From contig NZ_BSPC01000011.1 of the NCBI RefSeq assembly GCF_030160835.1, positions 175,737-239,736 of the forward strand: 64,000 bases of DNA, in the 5' to 3' direction. The notes beneath the pieces are model-generated. The model was given only the letters and a program-made list of their open reading frames with translations. It searched no databases and was not told where the DNA came from. The stretch comes from Labrys miyagiensis. GTDB taxonomy: Bacteria; Pseudomonadota; Alphaproteobacteria; Rhizobiales; Labraceae. Position numbers and translations under genes: made by a program. This document shows, piece by piece, positions 17,782-26,432 of this stretch (position 1 is its first letter; each line of letters begins with the position of its first letter).

Positions 17782-18036
17782 TTAGTGGCTGTGCCTGTCC
17801 GTGACGCTCAACTCGAACACCAGCACCGCGAGCGCTACAGCGCCGATAAGAAGCGCCGTCAGCATCGCATCGGTGCTGGTGGCGGCGTAGCAGGGCACCG
17901 CGCCATGCGCGTTCGGCAGGCAGGGATCGAGGCGGTTAGTGAGCTTGCCGAAATAGCCGCCCTTGTTTTCGAAGTAGAGGAAGGCCGCGCAGGCAAAGGC
18001 CAGCGCGGCAGAGAAGGCGATGCTGAGTGACCTCAT
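17782..18036 (-). CDS. small double-pass membrane protein, unknown
   Basis: An 84-residue protein with two hydrophobic segments, near residues 5-20 (IAFSAALAFACAAFLYF) and 56-76 (AMLTALLIGAVALAVLVFEL), and a loop containing two cysteines that could form a periplasmic disulfide. Start choice: ATG 18036 has GGAG eight bases upstream, whereas the in-frame ATG at 18060 has no ribosome site and falls within a probable operator. I do not recognise the family. It is downstream of the Gfo/Idh gene on the same strand. Confidence 0.6.
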   Translation of the reverse strand: MRSLSIAFSAALAFACAAFLYFENKGGYFGKLTNRLDPCLPNAHGAVPCYAATSTDAMLTALLIGAVALAVLVFELSVTDRHSH

Positions 18037-18051
18037 GGCCGTGGCTCCAGC

Positions 18052-18081
18052 GTTAGCCATATGTATATAAGTATGGTTAAC
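18052..18081. promoter_or_regulatory. inverted repeat, possible operator of the small membrane protein gene
   Basis: GTTAGCCATA (18052-18061) and TATGGTTAAC (18072-18081) are inverted copies (9 of 10 match) around a 10-base AT-rich spacer. The position just upstream of the ATG at 18036 suits a repressor site or promoter. No regulator is assigned. Confidence 0.4.
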
Positions 18082-18111
18082 GCCGGTTGCATCAGGGGGC
18101 TGTTCCACCAG

Positions 18112-19107
18112 CTACAGGGCCAGGGCCTTTCGGAGCGCCTCCAGCCTTTCCATGGCGACGACGCCGTCATGAATGGTCGGCGCGGGCGTCTTTTCGCCCT
18201 TCAGCGCCGGCACGACATCGGCGAGCAGGGCGTGGTAGCCCTTGAAATCCTCATTGGCGGCGGCGGTGAAATTGGGCTTCCAGGTCAGGCTGTCCTGGCC
18301 GTCGCCGAGCGTCGCCGCCGCGTCCGCCGTCTTGAAGGGCGGATCACGGTGCCAGCGCACCTCCACGACGTCTTCGATCTCCAGGCGCTGATGGTCGCCC
18401 ATGATTTCGATGCGCTCGACCGGCGTGCCGCGTGACTGGATGGTGCCCATGGCGATGGTGCCGATGGCGCCGCAGTCGAAGTCGAGACCGATATGGAAGA
18501 GCACGCGGCCGGGAGTCTTCTCCACCTTGCGCGCCGTCAGCCCGGTGACAGGTGAGACCAGAAAGGAGACGAGGTCCATATAGTGCACGCAATGGTGCAG
18601 GAAGAAGCCGGTATAGTCGACACTGCCGGCGAAATAGCCCGGGGCCGTCATGTAGTAGCCGGTGAGGCCGAGCACCGGCCCGAAGCGGCCCGACTTCAGG
18701 ATGTTGTGGGCGATCTTGTTGCCCACCGAATAGCGCTTCATGAAGCCGAGCAACAGCGGCTTGCCGGTGCGCTCGGAGGCATCGCGCAGGGCGCGCGCAC
18801 CTTCGGCCGTGCCGGAGGGCGGCTTTTCCATGAAGACGGGCAGGCCATGCTCGAGGGCGGCCTTGCCGAAGGCGAGGTGCTGGTCGGGCCCGACGGCCAT
18901 GCCGACAGCATCGATGCCCGGGGTGCGGATCAGGTCCTGCGCGTCGCTGAGCAGCGTCGAGACGCCGAACTGGCGGCCGGCATCGGCGAGGCGGGCAGCA
19001 TCGATATCGCAGAGGGCGGCGATCCTAACGTCATGACGCACCAGTTGGGGCAGGAGCATCTGGGTGGCATGCACGCCGCAGCCGATCCAGCCGATATTCA
19101 AGGTCAT
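18112..19107 (-). CDS. Gfo/Idh/MocA-family oxidoreductase
   Basis: A 331-residue NAD(P)-dependent sugar oxidoreductase. The Rossmann motif is NIGWIGCGVHATQML at the N-terminus, and EKPPSG is the family's conserved active-site segment. Members oxidise or reduce sugars, inositols or amino sugars. I chose ATG 19107: it overlaps the stop of the upstream isomerase gene by four bases (ATGA), so the two are translationally coupled, and the extra upstream frame is unrelated. It is the last gene of a sugar uptake and catabolism unit. Confidence 0.9.
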   Translation of the reverse strand: MTLNIGWIGCGVHATQMLLPQLVRHDVRIAALCDIDAARLADAGRQFGVSTLLSDAQDLIRTPGIDAVGMAVGPDQHLAFGKAALEHGLPVFMEKPPSGTAEGARALRDASERTGKPLLLGFMKRYSVGNKIAHNILKSGRFGPVLGLTGYYMTAPGYFAGSVDYTGFFLHHCVHYMDLVSFLVSPVTGLTARKVEKTPGRVLFHIGLDFDCGAIGTIAMGTIQSRGTPVERIEIMGDHQRLEIEDVVEVRWHRDPPFKTADAAATLGDGQDSLTWKPNFTAAANEDFKGYHALLADVVPALKGEKTPAPTIHDGVVAMERLEALRKALAL

Positions 19108-19985
19108 CTGCGATATTCCGTGAGCAGCAAATGGGATCTGATGAAGGAGGCCGAGGCGGCGAGACGCTCGCTCTCGTCCTCGTGGGGCGGCCGCCATTGC
19201 GCGAGGGGCACGCCGAAACGGTCGTCATTGCGGCGGAAAGGCTCTAGCGAGATCGGGCCGGAATAGCTGACGTTGTGCAGCGCCCGCATCACCTCCACCC
19301 AGTCGGTCGCGCCTGTGCCTGGAAAGCCGCGATGGTTCTCATTGGCCTGGAAATGCACCAGGCGCCGGCCGGCGAGGCGGATCGCTTCGGGGATGGAAGC
19401 CTCTTCCATATGCATGTGGAAGGTGTCGAGCATCAGCCTGATTGCGGGATGATCGACGGCGTCGAGCAGCTCTATCGCCTGCTGTGTGGTGCAGAGCACA
19501 TCGCTTTCGAAGCGGTTGAGCGGTTCGACCGCAAGGGTGACGCCGACGCGGGCGGAATATTCGCCCGCTTCCTTCAGACCGGCAACGCAGCGCGCCTTGC
19601 GGGCGAGGCGCTCATCCTCGGAGACCGGCTGCGGCGGGCGGCCGGCAAAGACCAGCGGATTGCCGGTGAGCGGGCCACCCACCAGTGTCGCCCCGAGATC
19701 GGCGGCGGAGTCGGCGGCATATTTCAGATAATCGATGCCGGCGCGATGGCTGGCGGCATCCTCGGAGGCAAGATTGCGCTGCAGGTTGACGCGCGCCGCC
19801 AGCACCACGCCAAGGCCGGCATCGGCCAAGGCGGTGCGGGCCGCGCCGAGACGCAGCTCGCCCGGCTCGGGCACCAGCAGCTCGACGAAATCATAGCCGA
19901 GCGCCTTCATGCGGGTGAACAAGGGAAAGTGCTCGGCCGTGAAGGGCCGGGCATATTGCATGGAGATCAAACCGATTGGATTCAT
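19104..19985 (-). CDS. sugar phosphate isomerase/epimerase (TIM barrel)
   Basis: A 293-residue xylose-isomerase-like TIM barrel. Metal-binding acidic and histidine residues are expected in LAVEPLNRFE, LMLDTFHMHMEE and VHFQANENHRG, all present. The layout resembles tagatose/allulose 3-epimerase and inosose-type enzymes. Together with the coupled Gfo/Idh dehydrogenase it probably converts the sugar imported by the upstream ABC transporter; the exact sugar is unknown. It is separated from the permease genes by 187 bases containing palindrome copy C. Confidence 0.88.
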   Translation of the reverse strand: MNPIGLISMQYARPFTAEHFPLFTRMKALGYDFVELLVPEPGELRLGAARTALADAGLGVVLAARVNLQRNLASEDAASHRAGIDYLKYAADSAADLGATLVGGPLTGNPLVFAGRPPQPVSEDERLARKARCVAGLKEAGEYSARVGVTLAVEPLNRFESDVLCTTQQAIELLDAVDHPAIRLMLDTFHMHMEEASIPEAIRLAGRRLVHFQANENHRGFPGTGATDWVEVMRALHNVSYSGPISLEPFRRNDDRFGVPLAQWRPPHEDESERLAASASFIRSHLLLTEYRR

Positions 19986-20034
19986 TGGGTTATTTCACAT
20001 TGTCCGTGAGAGTTGGCGGAACGTATGTGGCGTT

Positions 20035-20111
20035 CCTGGGACCGCAGGCGTCTCGCCTGCATCTTGAACCGCCCCGTTTCCAAGAGCAGGCGAGACGCCT
20101 GCGGTCCCAGG
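20035..20111. repeat. nested palindromic intergenic repeat, copy C
   Basis: Perfect 26-base arms at 20035-20060 and 20086-20111 surround a 25-base loop; each arm contains GCAGGCG-TCT-CGCCTGC. It lies in the gap between permease and isomerase genes transcribed in the same direction, so it could attenuate the transcript or protect the upstream mRNA. Confidence 0.88.
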
Positions 20112-20172
20112 AGCGTTGGTTCACGCGGCGACTCGTCCTGCTTGCCCGCAAAGCGGTTGTGTTCCATCCCCC

Positions 20173-21006
20173 TCATCCCTTCACCGCCCCCTGTGTCAGC
20201 CCACCCACCAGGCGCCTCTGCACGACCAGGAACAGCAGCGTCGCCGGCAGGGCGCCGACCACACCCCCCGCGGCAAGCAGGCCCCATTCGATCTGGTATT
20301 CGCCGATCAGGGTCTGGATCGCCACGGTCACCGTGCGCACGTTCTTGCCGCCCAGAGTGAGAGCGTAGAGATATTCGTTCCAGGAGGTGATGAAGATGTA
20401 GATGCCGGTGGAGATGATGCCGGGCATGGCGAGCGGCAGCACCACGCGACGCAGGGCCGTCAGCCGTGAGCAGCCGTCGATCATCGCTGCCTCGTCGAGG
20501 CTCCGTGGGATGGCGCCGACATAGCTGGTCAGCATCCACACCGCGAAGGGGATGGCGACGGTGGCATTGGCGAGGATCAGGCTGAGATGGGTGTCGAGCA
20601 GGCCGAGCCGGCGCATCAGCACGAAGAGCGGCAGGATCAGCAGCACCACTGGGAACATGTTCACCAGCAGGAACTGCAGCATGATGGCCTTGCGGCCGAA
20701 GAAGCGGAAGCGCGAGAAGGCATAGGCCGCCGTCACCGAGACGCCGAGGCCCACCACCACCGTGCCGAGCGCGATGATCAGGCTGTGGCCCATATTGCCG
20801 AGGAAGGAGGTCTGCTCGAACAGGCGGGTGTAGTTGTCGAAGCTCCAGCCCGTGGGCGAGAGCGAGACGCCGCTCGCGGCGATACGATCGGATGGGGTGA
20901 GCGAGGTGAGGATCATCCAGGCGAAGGGGCCGAGAGCGAAGAGGACGATCAGCGCCACCGGCAGGTCGGTGGTCAGAATGCGGCGGAGCGTCGATGGCCT
21001 GTTCAT
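20173..21006 (-). CDS. carbohydrate ABC transporter permease (MalG type)
   Basis: A 277-residue permease with about six membrane segments. The EAA loop appears as SLDEAAMIDGCSRLTALRRV followed by VLPLAMPGI, the signature of binding-protein-dependent sugar importers that contacts the ATPase. The N-terminal TM segment begins LPVALIVLFALGPFAWM. Its start overlaps the stop of the MalF-type gene by four bases, so the pair forms one unit. The window also carries the binding protein (22167-23393) and the ATPase (25301-26365). Confidence 0.93.
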   Translation of the reverse strand: MNRPSTLRRILTTDLPVALIVLFALGPFAWMILTSLTPSDRIAASGVSLSPTGWSFDNYTRLFEQTSFLGNMGHSLIIALGTVVVGLGVSVTAAYAFSRFRFFGRKAIMLQFLLVNMFPVVLLILPLFVLMRRLGLLDTHLSLILANATVAIPFAVWMLTSYVGAIPRSLDEAAMIDGCSRLTALRRVVLPLAMPGIISTGIYIFITSWNEYLYALTLGGKNVRTVTVAIQTLIGEYQIEWGLLAAGGVVGALPATLLFLVVQRRLVGGLTQGAVKG

Positions 21007-21923
21007 CGTTCGACCTCCTTCATGGTGCGGATGATGTAGACGGTGACGAAGGCGCCGAGCAGGATGGTGAAGGTCACCGCGATCGCCGTGCCATAGCCGA
21101 AATCGAGGTTCTGGCGCGCCTTGATGAAGGCATAGAGCGGCAGCGTGTGGGTGGCGTAGCCGGGGCCACCGCCCGTCATCACGAAGATGACGTCCATGGA
21201 ATTGGCGACCCAGATCACGCGCAAGAGTCCCGCCGTCGCCAGCACCGGCCCGATGCCGGGCAGGGTGACGTTGACGAACTGGCGCCAGGGCGTGGCGCCG
21301 TCGATGGCGGCGGCTTCATACTGGCTGCGCGGAATGCCCTGCAGGCCGGCGAGGATCATCACCGCGAAGAAGGGGAAGCCCTGCCAGGTGAGCGTGGCGA
21401 TCACCGCGTAGAGCGCGACATTCGGATCGGCGAGCCAGGGTATGGCGGTCTGGATCATGTGCATGCTGAGCAGCATCTCGTTGAGCACGCCGGTGTTGGG
21501 GTCGTAGATCCAGCGCCACATCAGCGCGATGACGACGCTCGGCAGCGCCCAGGGGATGATGATCAGGGCGCGGGCGAGGCCGCGCCAGGGAAATTCCCGG
21601 TTGAGCAGCAGGGCGGTAACGAGGCCGAGGCCCATCTGCAGGGGTACGGTGAAGCCGATCCAGACCACGGTGTGCCAGAGCGCCGTCCAGAACACGGGAT
21701 CGGCGAAGAGCTTGATGTAATTGCCGAACCAGACGAATTTGGCGGCGTTCGGCTTCCAGAGCACGAGGTCGAACAGGCTCGTATAGACAGCCTCGATCAT
21801 CGGCACGAAGACGACGACGAACACCACCAGCAGCGCCGGCGCGACCAGGGCATAGGGCATCAGCCGCGTCCGCAGGGGAACGGCGAATTCCCGGTCGAGC
21901 TGCGAGGTGGTGAGGAGCGACAT
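21003..21923 (-). CDS. sugar ABC transporter permease (MalF type)
   Basis: A 306-residue permease with six predicted membrane segments. The EAA loop is QYEAAAIDGATPWRQFVNVT followed by LPGIGP. The first hydrophobic segment (LVAPALLVVFVVVFVPMIEAV) is typical of MalF/UgpA-like subunits without the large periplasmic loop. It overlaps the MalG-type gene by four bases. A 243-base gap with a large palindromic repeat separates it from the binding protein gene upstream. Confidence 0.93.
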   Translation of the reverse strand: MSLLTTSQLDREFAVPLRTRLMPYALVAPALLVVFVVVFVPMIEAVYTSLFDLVLWKPNAAKFVWFGNYIKLFADPVFWTALWHTVVWIGFTVPLQMGLGLVTALLLNREFPWRGLARALIIIPWALPSVVIALMWRWIYDPNTGVLNEMLLSMHMIQTAIPWLADPNVALYAVIATLTWQGFPFFAVMILAGLQGIPRSQYEAAAIDGATPWRQFVNVTLPGIGPVLATAGLLRVIWVANSMDVIFVMTGGGPGYATHTLPLYAFIKARQNLDFGYGTAIAVTFTILLGAFVTVYIIRTMKEVER

Positions 21924-22000
21924 GGCCTGGGCCTCACAAGAGAGTGGCAGTGAACGGCTGGGCGAGACGAGGCCTTGCAGGCTTCGCTCGTCCGTGAAGT

Positions 22001-22144
22001 CCCCTCGCCCCGTTCTTGCGGGGAGAGGATAGAGGTGAGGGGCTGCGTAGGCCTGTCAGGCAGGAGTCCCGCAAATACGCCCCACTTTTGAAAAGTCACG
22101 CTGCCCCTCACCCTTACCCTCTCCCCGTAAGAACGGGGCGAGGG
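22001..22144. repeat. long palindromic repeat (CCCCTCGCCCCG type), copy 1
   Basis: Arms of about 42 bases at 22001-22043 and 22103-22144 are imperfect reverse complements, each containing an internal hairpin (CCCCGTTCTT/AAGAACGGGG). It occupies most of the gap between the binding protein and permease genes. A second copy lies at 57506-57700. Repeats of this sequence are widespread in proteobacterial genomes. Confidence 0.85.
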
Positions 22145-22166
22145 CGTGGTCGGCGTCGCGCCCTTC

Positions 22167-23393
22167 CTAATTCTCGAACAGCGTCTGCAATTGCTGCATC
22201 ATCTGCTCCGGTGTCTCCGCCCCGGTCAGGGCCTGCTGCATGTTGGTCTGCCAGGCGGTGTTGACGAATTCGGCGGTCGCGGTGTTCTGCGGCAGCGCGG
22301 CGGCGAAGGGCAGGGACTGTACGGTGGCGTCGACAAAGCGGCGCTCATGCTGCGTCCAGTTGGCCGAGCCCGACTTGGTCACCGTCATCTGTCCCGTCGC
22401 CTTGTTGAACTCGACATTGTTCTGGCCCTCGGCGAGGAAGGAGATCCATTTCCAGGCCGCATCCTTCACCTGCGAAGAGGAGAAGATCGCCAGCGATTCA
22501 TCGCCGTAGGAGGTCCATTGCTTGCCGTTGCAGGCCGGGGCCGGCACGGCCGAGACCTTGTCGCCCAGGGCTTTGACGAGGTCGTTGGACGAGCCGATAT
22601 GGTGGATGGTCATCGCGGTCTTGCCGGCCTTGAAGGCGGCGATGATCTCCTGAAAGCCGTCATTGGGCGCCGAAGGTGGGATCGACTTGTCGACCTGGAA
22701 CATGTCGACCAGCCATTTGTTGGCGGCGATCGCCTCAGGCGTCACGAGGCCGCCCGGCTCCAGCTTGGCGCCCTGCGAGAACACGAAGGTGCCCCACTGG
22801 TCCCAGCCGCCCTTGCCGCCGCGCAGGCCGAAGCCATAGGTGTCGGGCGCCTTGGTCAGCTTCTTGGCGTCCTCGCGGAATTCATCGCAGGTCTTGGGCG
22901 GCTCGAGGCCGGCGGCCTTGAACAGGTCGGTGCGGTAATAGAGGTAGAGCACGACATATTGGATCGGCAGGTAATATTGCTTGCCGTCCGGGCCTTTGTT
23001 GAGGCGAAGAAGGTTGTCGAGCAGGTCCGCCTTGCCGGACCAGGCATCGATGCGGTCGCCGATCGGTTCCAGCGCACCCATCTCGACGAGGCGGGGCTGG
23101 GCGAACAGCTTCACCATCGCGGCGTCAGGCGCATTGCCGCCGACGACCGAGGTGTAGAGATTGTCGTAATAGGAGTTCCACGGCACGTTCTCGGCTTCGA
23201 TCTTGATGCCGGGATTGGCGGCCTCGAACTTGTTGACGAGGTCGTCCATCGGATTGGCCGGATTGTCGAAATGATACCAGAAGTGCACGGTCTCTGCCTG
23301 CGCGCTGCCGAAGGTTAGTCCGGCGGCCAGTCCGATAGCCAAGCCACAGGCGGCGCCGATGGTCTTGAGCGTCTTTGTCAGTCCTGTCTTCAT
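22167..23393 (-). CDS. sugar ABC transporter substrate-binding protein
   Basis: A 408-residue family 1 extracellular solute-binding protein. It has a clear Sec signal peptide ending SAQAETVHFW, with cleavage after residue ~33. The mature part begins VHFWYHFDNPANPMDDLVNK and contains NPGIKIEAENVPWNSYY, typical of UgpB/MalE-like proteins. A strong ribosome site (GGGGGAGG) precedes ATG 23393. It would bind the sugar in the periplasm for the MalF/MalG-type permeases. High expression relative to the permeases, a known pattern, could be supported by the palindrome just downstream. Confidence 0.92.
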   Translation of the reverse strand: MKTGLTKTLKTIGAACGLAIGLAAGLTFGSAQAETVHFWYHFDNPANPMDDLVNKFEAANPGIKIEAENVPWNSYYDNLYTSVVGGNAPDAAMVKLFAQPRLVEMGALEPIGDRIDAWSGKADLLDNLLRLNKGPDGKQYYLPIQYVVLYLYYRTDLFKAAGLEPPKTCDEFREDAKKLTKAPDTYGFGLRGGKGGWDQWGTFVFSQGAKLEPGGLVTPEAIAANKWLVDMFQVDKSIPPSAPNDGFQEIIAAFKAGKTAMTIHHIGSSNDLVKALGDKVSAVPAPACNGKQWTSYGDESLAIFSSSQVKDAAWKWISFLAEGQNNVEFNKATGQMTVTKSGSANWTQHERRFVDATVQSLPFAAALPQNTATAEFVNTAWQTNMQQALTGAETPEQMMQQLQTLFEN

Positions 23394-23433
23394 CGTTTCC
23401 TCCCCCTAGGATTTCAGGTTCGAGCCGCCCGGT

Positions 23434-24435
23434 TCAGCCGGACGTGATCATGGCTTTGGCCGCTGCGGCGGCTGTCTTGAGGCCATCTCGCGCGGCCGCG
23501 AGGTGAAGCGTCATCTGCAGGAAGCCGTGCGTGACGCCCTCGACGACATGCATTTCGGCCGGGCGCCCGAGAGCGCGCAGGCGCGCTGCGAAATTGAGCG
23601 TGTCGGACAGCAGCGGATCGATCTCCGCTGCCAGCAGGAAAAGCGGCGGCAGGGCACGCAGCGCCTCGTCGCCGGCACGCAGGGGCGCGGCGAGCGGCGC
23701 CGTCCTCGCGGTCTTGTCGGCGAGATACCAGTCCCAATAGCGCTGCATCCGCCCGGTGGTGAGGCCGGGGCCTTCGGCGAAGCGCTGGTAGGAGGGCGTC
23801 TCGAAATCGGCGTCGTAGACACCGTAGAAGAGCAGGGCGCCGTCGACCGGCTTGCGCTCCCGGGTCTGGCTGAACAGCAGCGCCGCGAGCGCCAGATTGG
23901 CACCGGCCGAGTCGCCCGCGACCAGCAGGGGGCCGGGCCGGATGCCCAGCGCCGCGGTACTTTCGAAGACGTTGCCGAGGCAGGCCACGACATCGTGCAA
24001 GCCGGCCGGGAAGGGGTGTTCGGGCGCGAGGCGGTAGTCCGGCAGCAGCACGGGCAGGCCTGTTTCGGCGGCGAGCACGCGGGCACAGCGTTCATGCGTC
24101 TCCGGGCTGCAGAAGGCAAAGCCCCCGCCATGGACGAAGAGGAGAGCACCGTCACCGGACTGGGGCGGGATCAGCACCTTCACGCGGCAATCGGCCGAAG
24201 CCAGCACGGGATCGGCCGGGATGACGATCTCGCTGACCGCAGCCATGGCCGGCAGGTCGCCGTTCCAGCGCTGGTTGAGCCTGGCGGCGAGGGCGCGGCC
24301 CTCGGCGGGTGGCAGCATCGTCGTGTCGGGCTGCGGGCCGATTTCGGCGTCGATGGCGGCCAGCAGCCGTGCCAGCTCGGGCGACAGGCGCCCCGGCAGA
24401 TGCTCCACGGCAGGGTCGCGAACCAGGGTGTTCAT
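23434..24435 (-). CDS. alpha/beta hydrolase, HSL-type esterase
   Basis: A 333-residue hydrolase of the hormone-sensitive-lipase family. The oxyanion motif HGGGF (in LLFVHGGGFAFC) and the nucleophile elbow GDSAGANLALA are present; the acid and histidine are probably in AEIDPLLSD and GVTHGFLQM. Within a sugar import operon it may remove acyl or lactone groups from the substrate. The ATG at 24435 overlaps the GntR gene stop by four bases, so the longer frame to 24552 is not the start. Confidence 0.88.
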   Translation of the reverse strand: MNTLVRDPAVEHLPGRLSPELARLLAAIDAEIGPQPDTTMLPPAEGRALAARLNQRWNGDLPAMAAVSEIVIPADPVLASADCRVKVLIPPQSGDGALLFVHGGGFAFCSPETHERCARVLAAETGLPVLLPDYRLAPEHPFPAGLHDVVACLGNVFESTAALGIRPGPLLVAGDSAGANLALAALLFSQTRERKPVDGALLFYGVYDADFETPSYQRFAEGPGLTTGRMQRYWDWYLADKTARTAPLAAPLRAGDEALRALPPLFLLAAEIDPLLSDTLNFAARLRALGRPAEMHVVEGVTHGFLQMTLHLAAARDGLKTAAAAAKAMITSG

Positions 24436-25148
24436 TGCCCGGCTCCCGGAAAGACGTTGGGGCCGAAATCGACGATGGTGGCGATGTGATGCTCGAGGGA
24501 GGCCAGGGCCGCGGCGCTGTTGCCGGCCTCGATCGCCGCCACCAGCGGCCAATGGCGCTGGGCAGTGAGCACGAGATCGCGCCTGCCCTCGCTGCGCGAG
24601 ATCTTGAAGCGGTGATTGTGGATCAGACAGCGATGCAGGATCGGATCGAGCGCCGGCAGATCGGCATCGCGGAACAGGCGGCGGTGGAAGTCGCGGTCGA
24701 AGGCGGCGAGCTCCATCTCGTCATCGTCCCGCGCGGCGTTCTCCATGGCTTCGACCAGCCCCTTGAGATCGGGGACCAGGCCGCGGCTCGGATTGCGCAG
24801 GGCGCGCAACACGCCGGCACATTCGATCTGCTGGCGCACGCGGAACATCTCCACGGCTTCGTCCGCCGTGCAGTCGGAGACCTGCGTGCCGCGATGGCCG
24901 CGCCGACGCACCAGCCCTTCCTCCTGCAACTGCAGCAGGGCCTCGCGCACCGTGCCCTGGCTGCAGCCGAAGCGGGCGGCGAGTTCCAGTTCCACCAGTG
25001 GTTCGCCGGCGGCGAGCTCGCCGAGCATGATGTCGTGCTTGAGGGCATCGAAGGCGGCCGCGGAGCGTGCGACTGAGACTGCGCGGCCGTTCCGGCCAGC
25101 CTGCAGCGGCGGATCGAAGCGGCGGGATGATGTGGGCCGGTCGCTCAT
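24432..25148 (-). CDS. GntR-family regulator (FCD domain) of the sugar operon
   Basis: A 238-residue regulator starting MSDRPTSSRR, with GGAAGGGAGAG just upstream of ATG 25148. The winged helix carries LVELELAARFGCSQGTVREA and LLQLQEEGLVRRRGHRG. The FCD part shows DRDFHRRLFRDADLP with the usual Asp/His positions. It is the first gene of the minus-strand sugar unit and is divergent from the ATPase gene, with an AT-rich palindrome between them. Local control of the operon is therefore likely. Confidence 0.9.
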   Translation of the reverse strand: MSDRPTSSRRFDPPLQAGRNGRAVSVARSAAAFDALKHDIMLGELAAGEPLVELELAARFGCSQGTVREALLQLQEEGLVRRRGHRGTQVSDCTADEAVEMFRVRQQIECAGVLRALRNPSRGLVPDLKGLVEAMENAARDDDEMELAAFDRDFHRRLFRDADLPALDPILHRCLIHNHRFKISRSEGRRDLVLTAQRHWPLVAAIEAGNSAAALASLEHHIATIVDFGPNVFPGAGQ

Positions 25149-25221
25149 GTCTCTCCCTTCCGCAGGTCGTTCTCCGGCCGGTCCTCGTTCTCCAAGCCCG
25201 GTCGGCCGGTTGCCTCTTGCA

Positions 25222-25245
25222 ATTATCATTATTGATATTGATAAT
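25222..25245. promoter_or_regulatory. AT-rich 24-bp palindrome, probable GntR operator
   Basis: The sequence reads ATTATCA-T-TAT-TG-ATA-T-TGATAAT and is symmetrical except at one paired position. It lies between the divergent GntR (start 25148) and ATPase (start 25301) genes in a local AT-rich island of otherwise GC-rich DNA. It probably serves both promoters. Confidence 0.6.
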
Positions 25246-25300
25246 GGCGTCAAGGGCCATAAAGGCTCCAAGGGATAAAGGCGGCATCGGGGAGGATGGC

Positions 25301-26365
25301 ATGGCGGGCATTGCCCTCAGTCGGATTCGCAAGTCTTACGGCGGCCACACGGTGATCCACGGCGTCGATCTCGACATCGCCGAGGGCGAGTTCCTTGTGC
25401 TGGTCGGCCCCTCGGGTTGCGGCAAGTCGACTTTGCTGCGCATGATTGCCGGGCTGGAGGAGATCACGGGCGGGGAGATGCGCATCGGCGGCAGGATCGT
25501 GAACGCGCTCTCGCCCTCCGAGCGCAACATCGCCATGGTGTTCCAGGACTACGCGCTCTACCCGCATATGACGGTGGCCGAGAATATGGGCTTCGGCCTG
25601 CGCATGCGCGACGAGAACCCGCAGGTGATCGGCAAGCGCGTCAAGGAAGCCGCCGATACGCTGAAGCTCGCCCCTCTGTTGGAGCGGCGCCCGGGGCAAT
25701 TGTCCGGCGGCCAGCGTCAGCGCGTGGCCATGGGCCGCGCCATCGTGCGCGCGCCGCAGGCCTTCCTGTTCGACGAGCCGCTCTCCAATCTCGATGCCGG
25801 GCTGCGGGTGGAGATGCGCCTGGAAATCGCCAAGCTGCACCGGCGCATCCAGGCTACCACCGTCTATGTCACGCATGACCAGGTCGAGGCGATGACCTTG
25901 GCCGACCGTATCGTGGTGATGAATGCCGGGCGCATGGAACAGGTTGGCCCGCCGCTCGACCTCTATCACCGCCCCGCCAGCCTGTTCGTCGCCCGTTTCA
26001 TCGGCAGCCCGACCATGAACACGCTGTCCTTGCCTGCGAGTGGCGGCGCGGAATTGGCGGTCGGCAAGGCAAAAGTACCGACGCCTGGCCTCGCGGTGGC
26101 GCCGGGCACGCCCATCGTGCTCGGCGTGCGGGCCGAGGACCTGTCGCCCTGCTATCCGGATGAAGCCTGGTTCACCGGCGAGCTCGCCATGGTCGAGCGC
26201 CTGGGCGGACAGACCTTCGGCTACCTCGACAGTGGTGGCGAACGCATGATCACCGTGGAATTCCCACGCAGCAGCCCGGTGAAGGTGGGCGATGTCGTTT
26301 CCGTCAAGGGCGATGCCGAAGTGCTGCACTTCTTCGACGAGGAGAGCGGCCGCCGGCTGAACTGA
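25301..26365 (+). CDS. sugar ABC transporter ATP-binding protein (UgpC/MalK type)
   Basis: A 354-residue ATPase. Walker A is GPSGCGKST (36-44), the signature is LSGGQRQRVAMGRA and Walker B with the D-loop reads FLFDEPLSNLDA; the switch histidine is in YVTHDQVEAM. The C-terminal ~110 residues form the regulatory OB-like domain typical of MalK/UgpC. The open frame begins earlier, but ATG 25301 has GGAGG at 25291 and starts the conserved sequence IALSRIRKSYGG. It supplies energy to the permeases encoded on the other strand. Confidence 0.94.
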   Translation: MAGIALSRIRKSYGGHTVIHGVDLDIAEGEFLVLVGPSGCGKSTLLRMIAGLEEITGGEMRIGGRIVNALSPSERNIAMVFQDYALYPHMTVAENMGFGLRMRDENPQVIGKRVKEAADTLKLAPLLERRPGQLSGGQRQRVAMGRAIVRAPQAFLFDEPLSNLDAGLRVEMRLEIAKLHRRIQATTVYVTHDQVEAMTLADRIVVMNAGRMEQVGPPLDLYHRPASLFVARFIGSPTMNTLSLPASGGAELAVGKAKVPTPGLAVAPGTPIVLGVRAEDLSPCYPDEAWFTGELAMVERLGGQTFGYLDSGGERMITVEFPRSSPVKVGDVVSVKGDAEVLHFFDEESGRRLN

Positions 26366-26432
26366 ACGGTCTTCCGCAGGCAGACTTTTCGGCTAAGACT
26401 TCCGCCGATTTCCTGACGGGAGGCGAGTCGGC

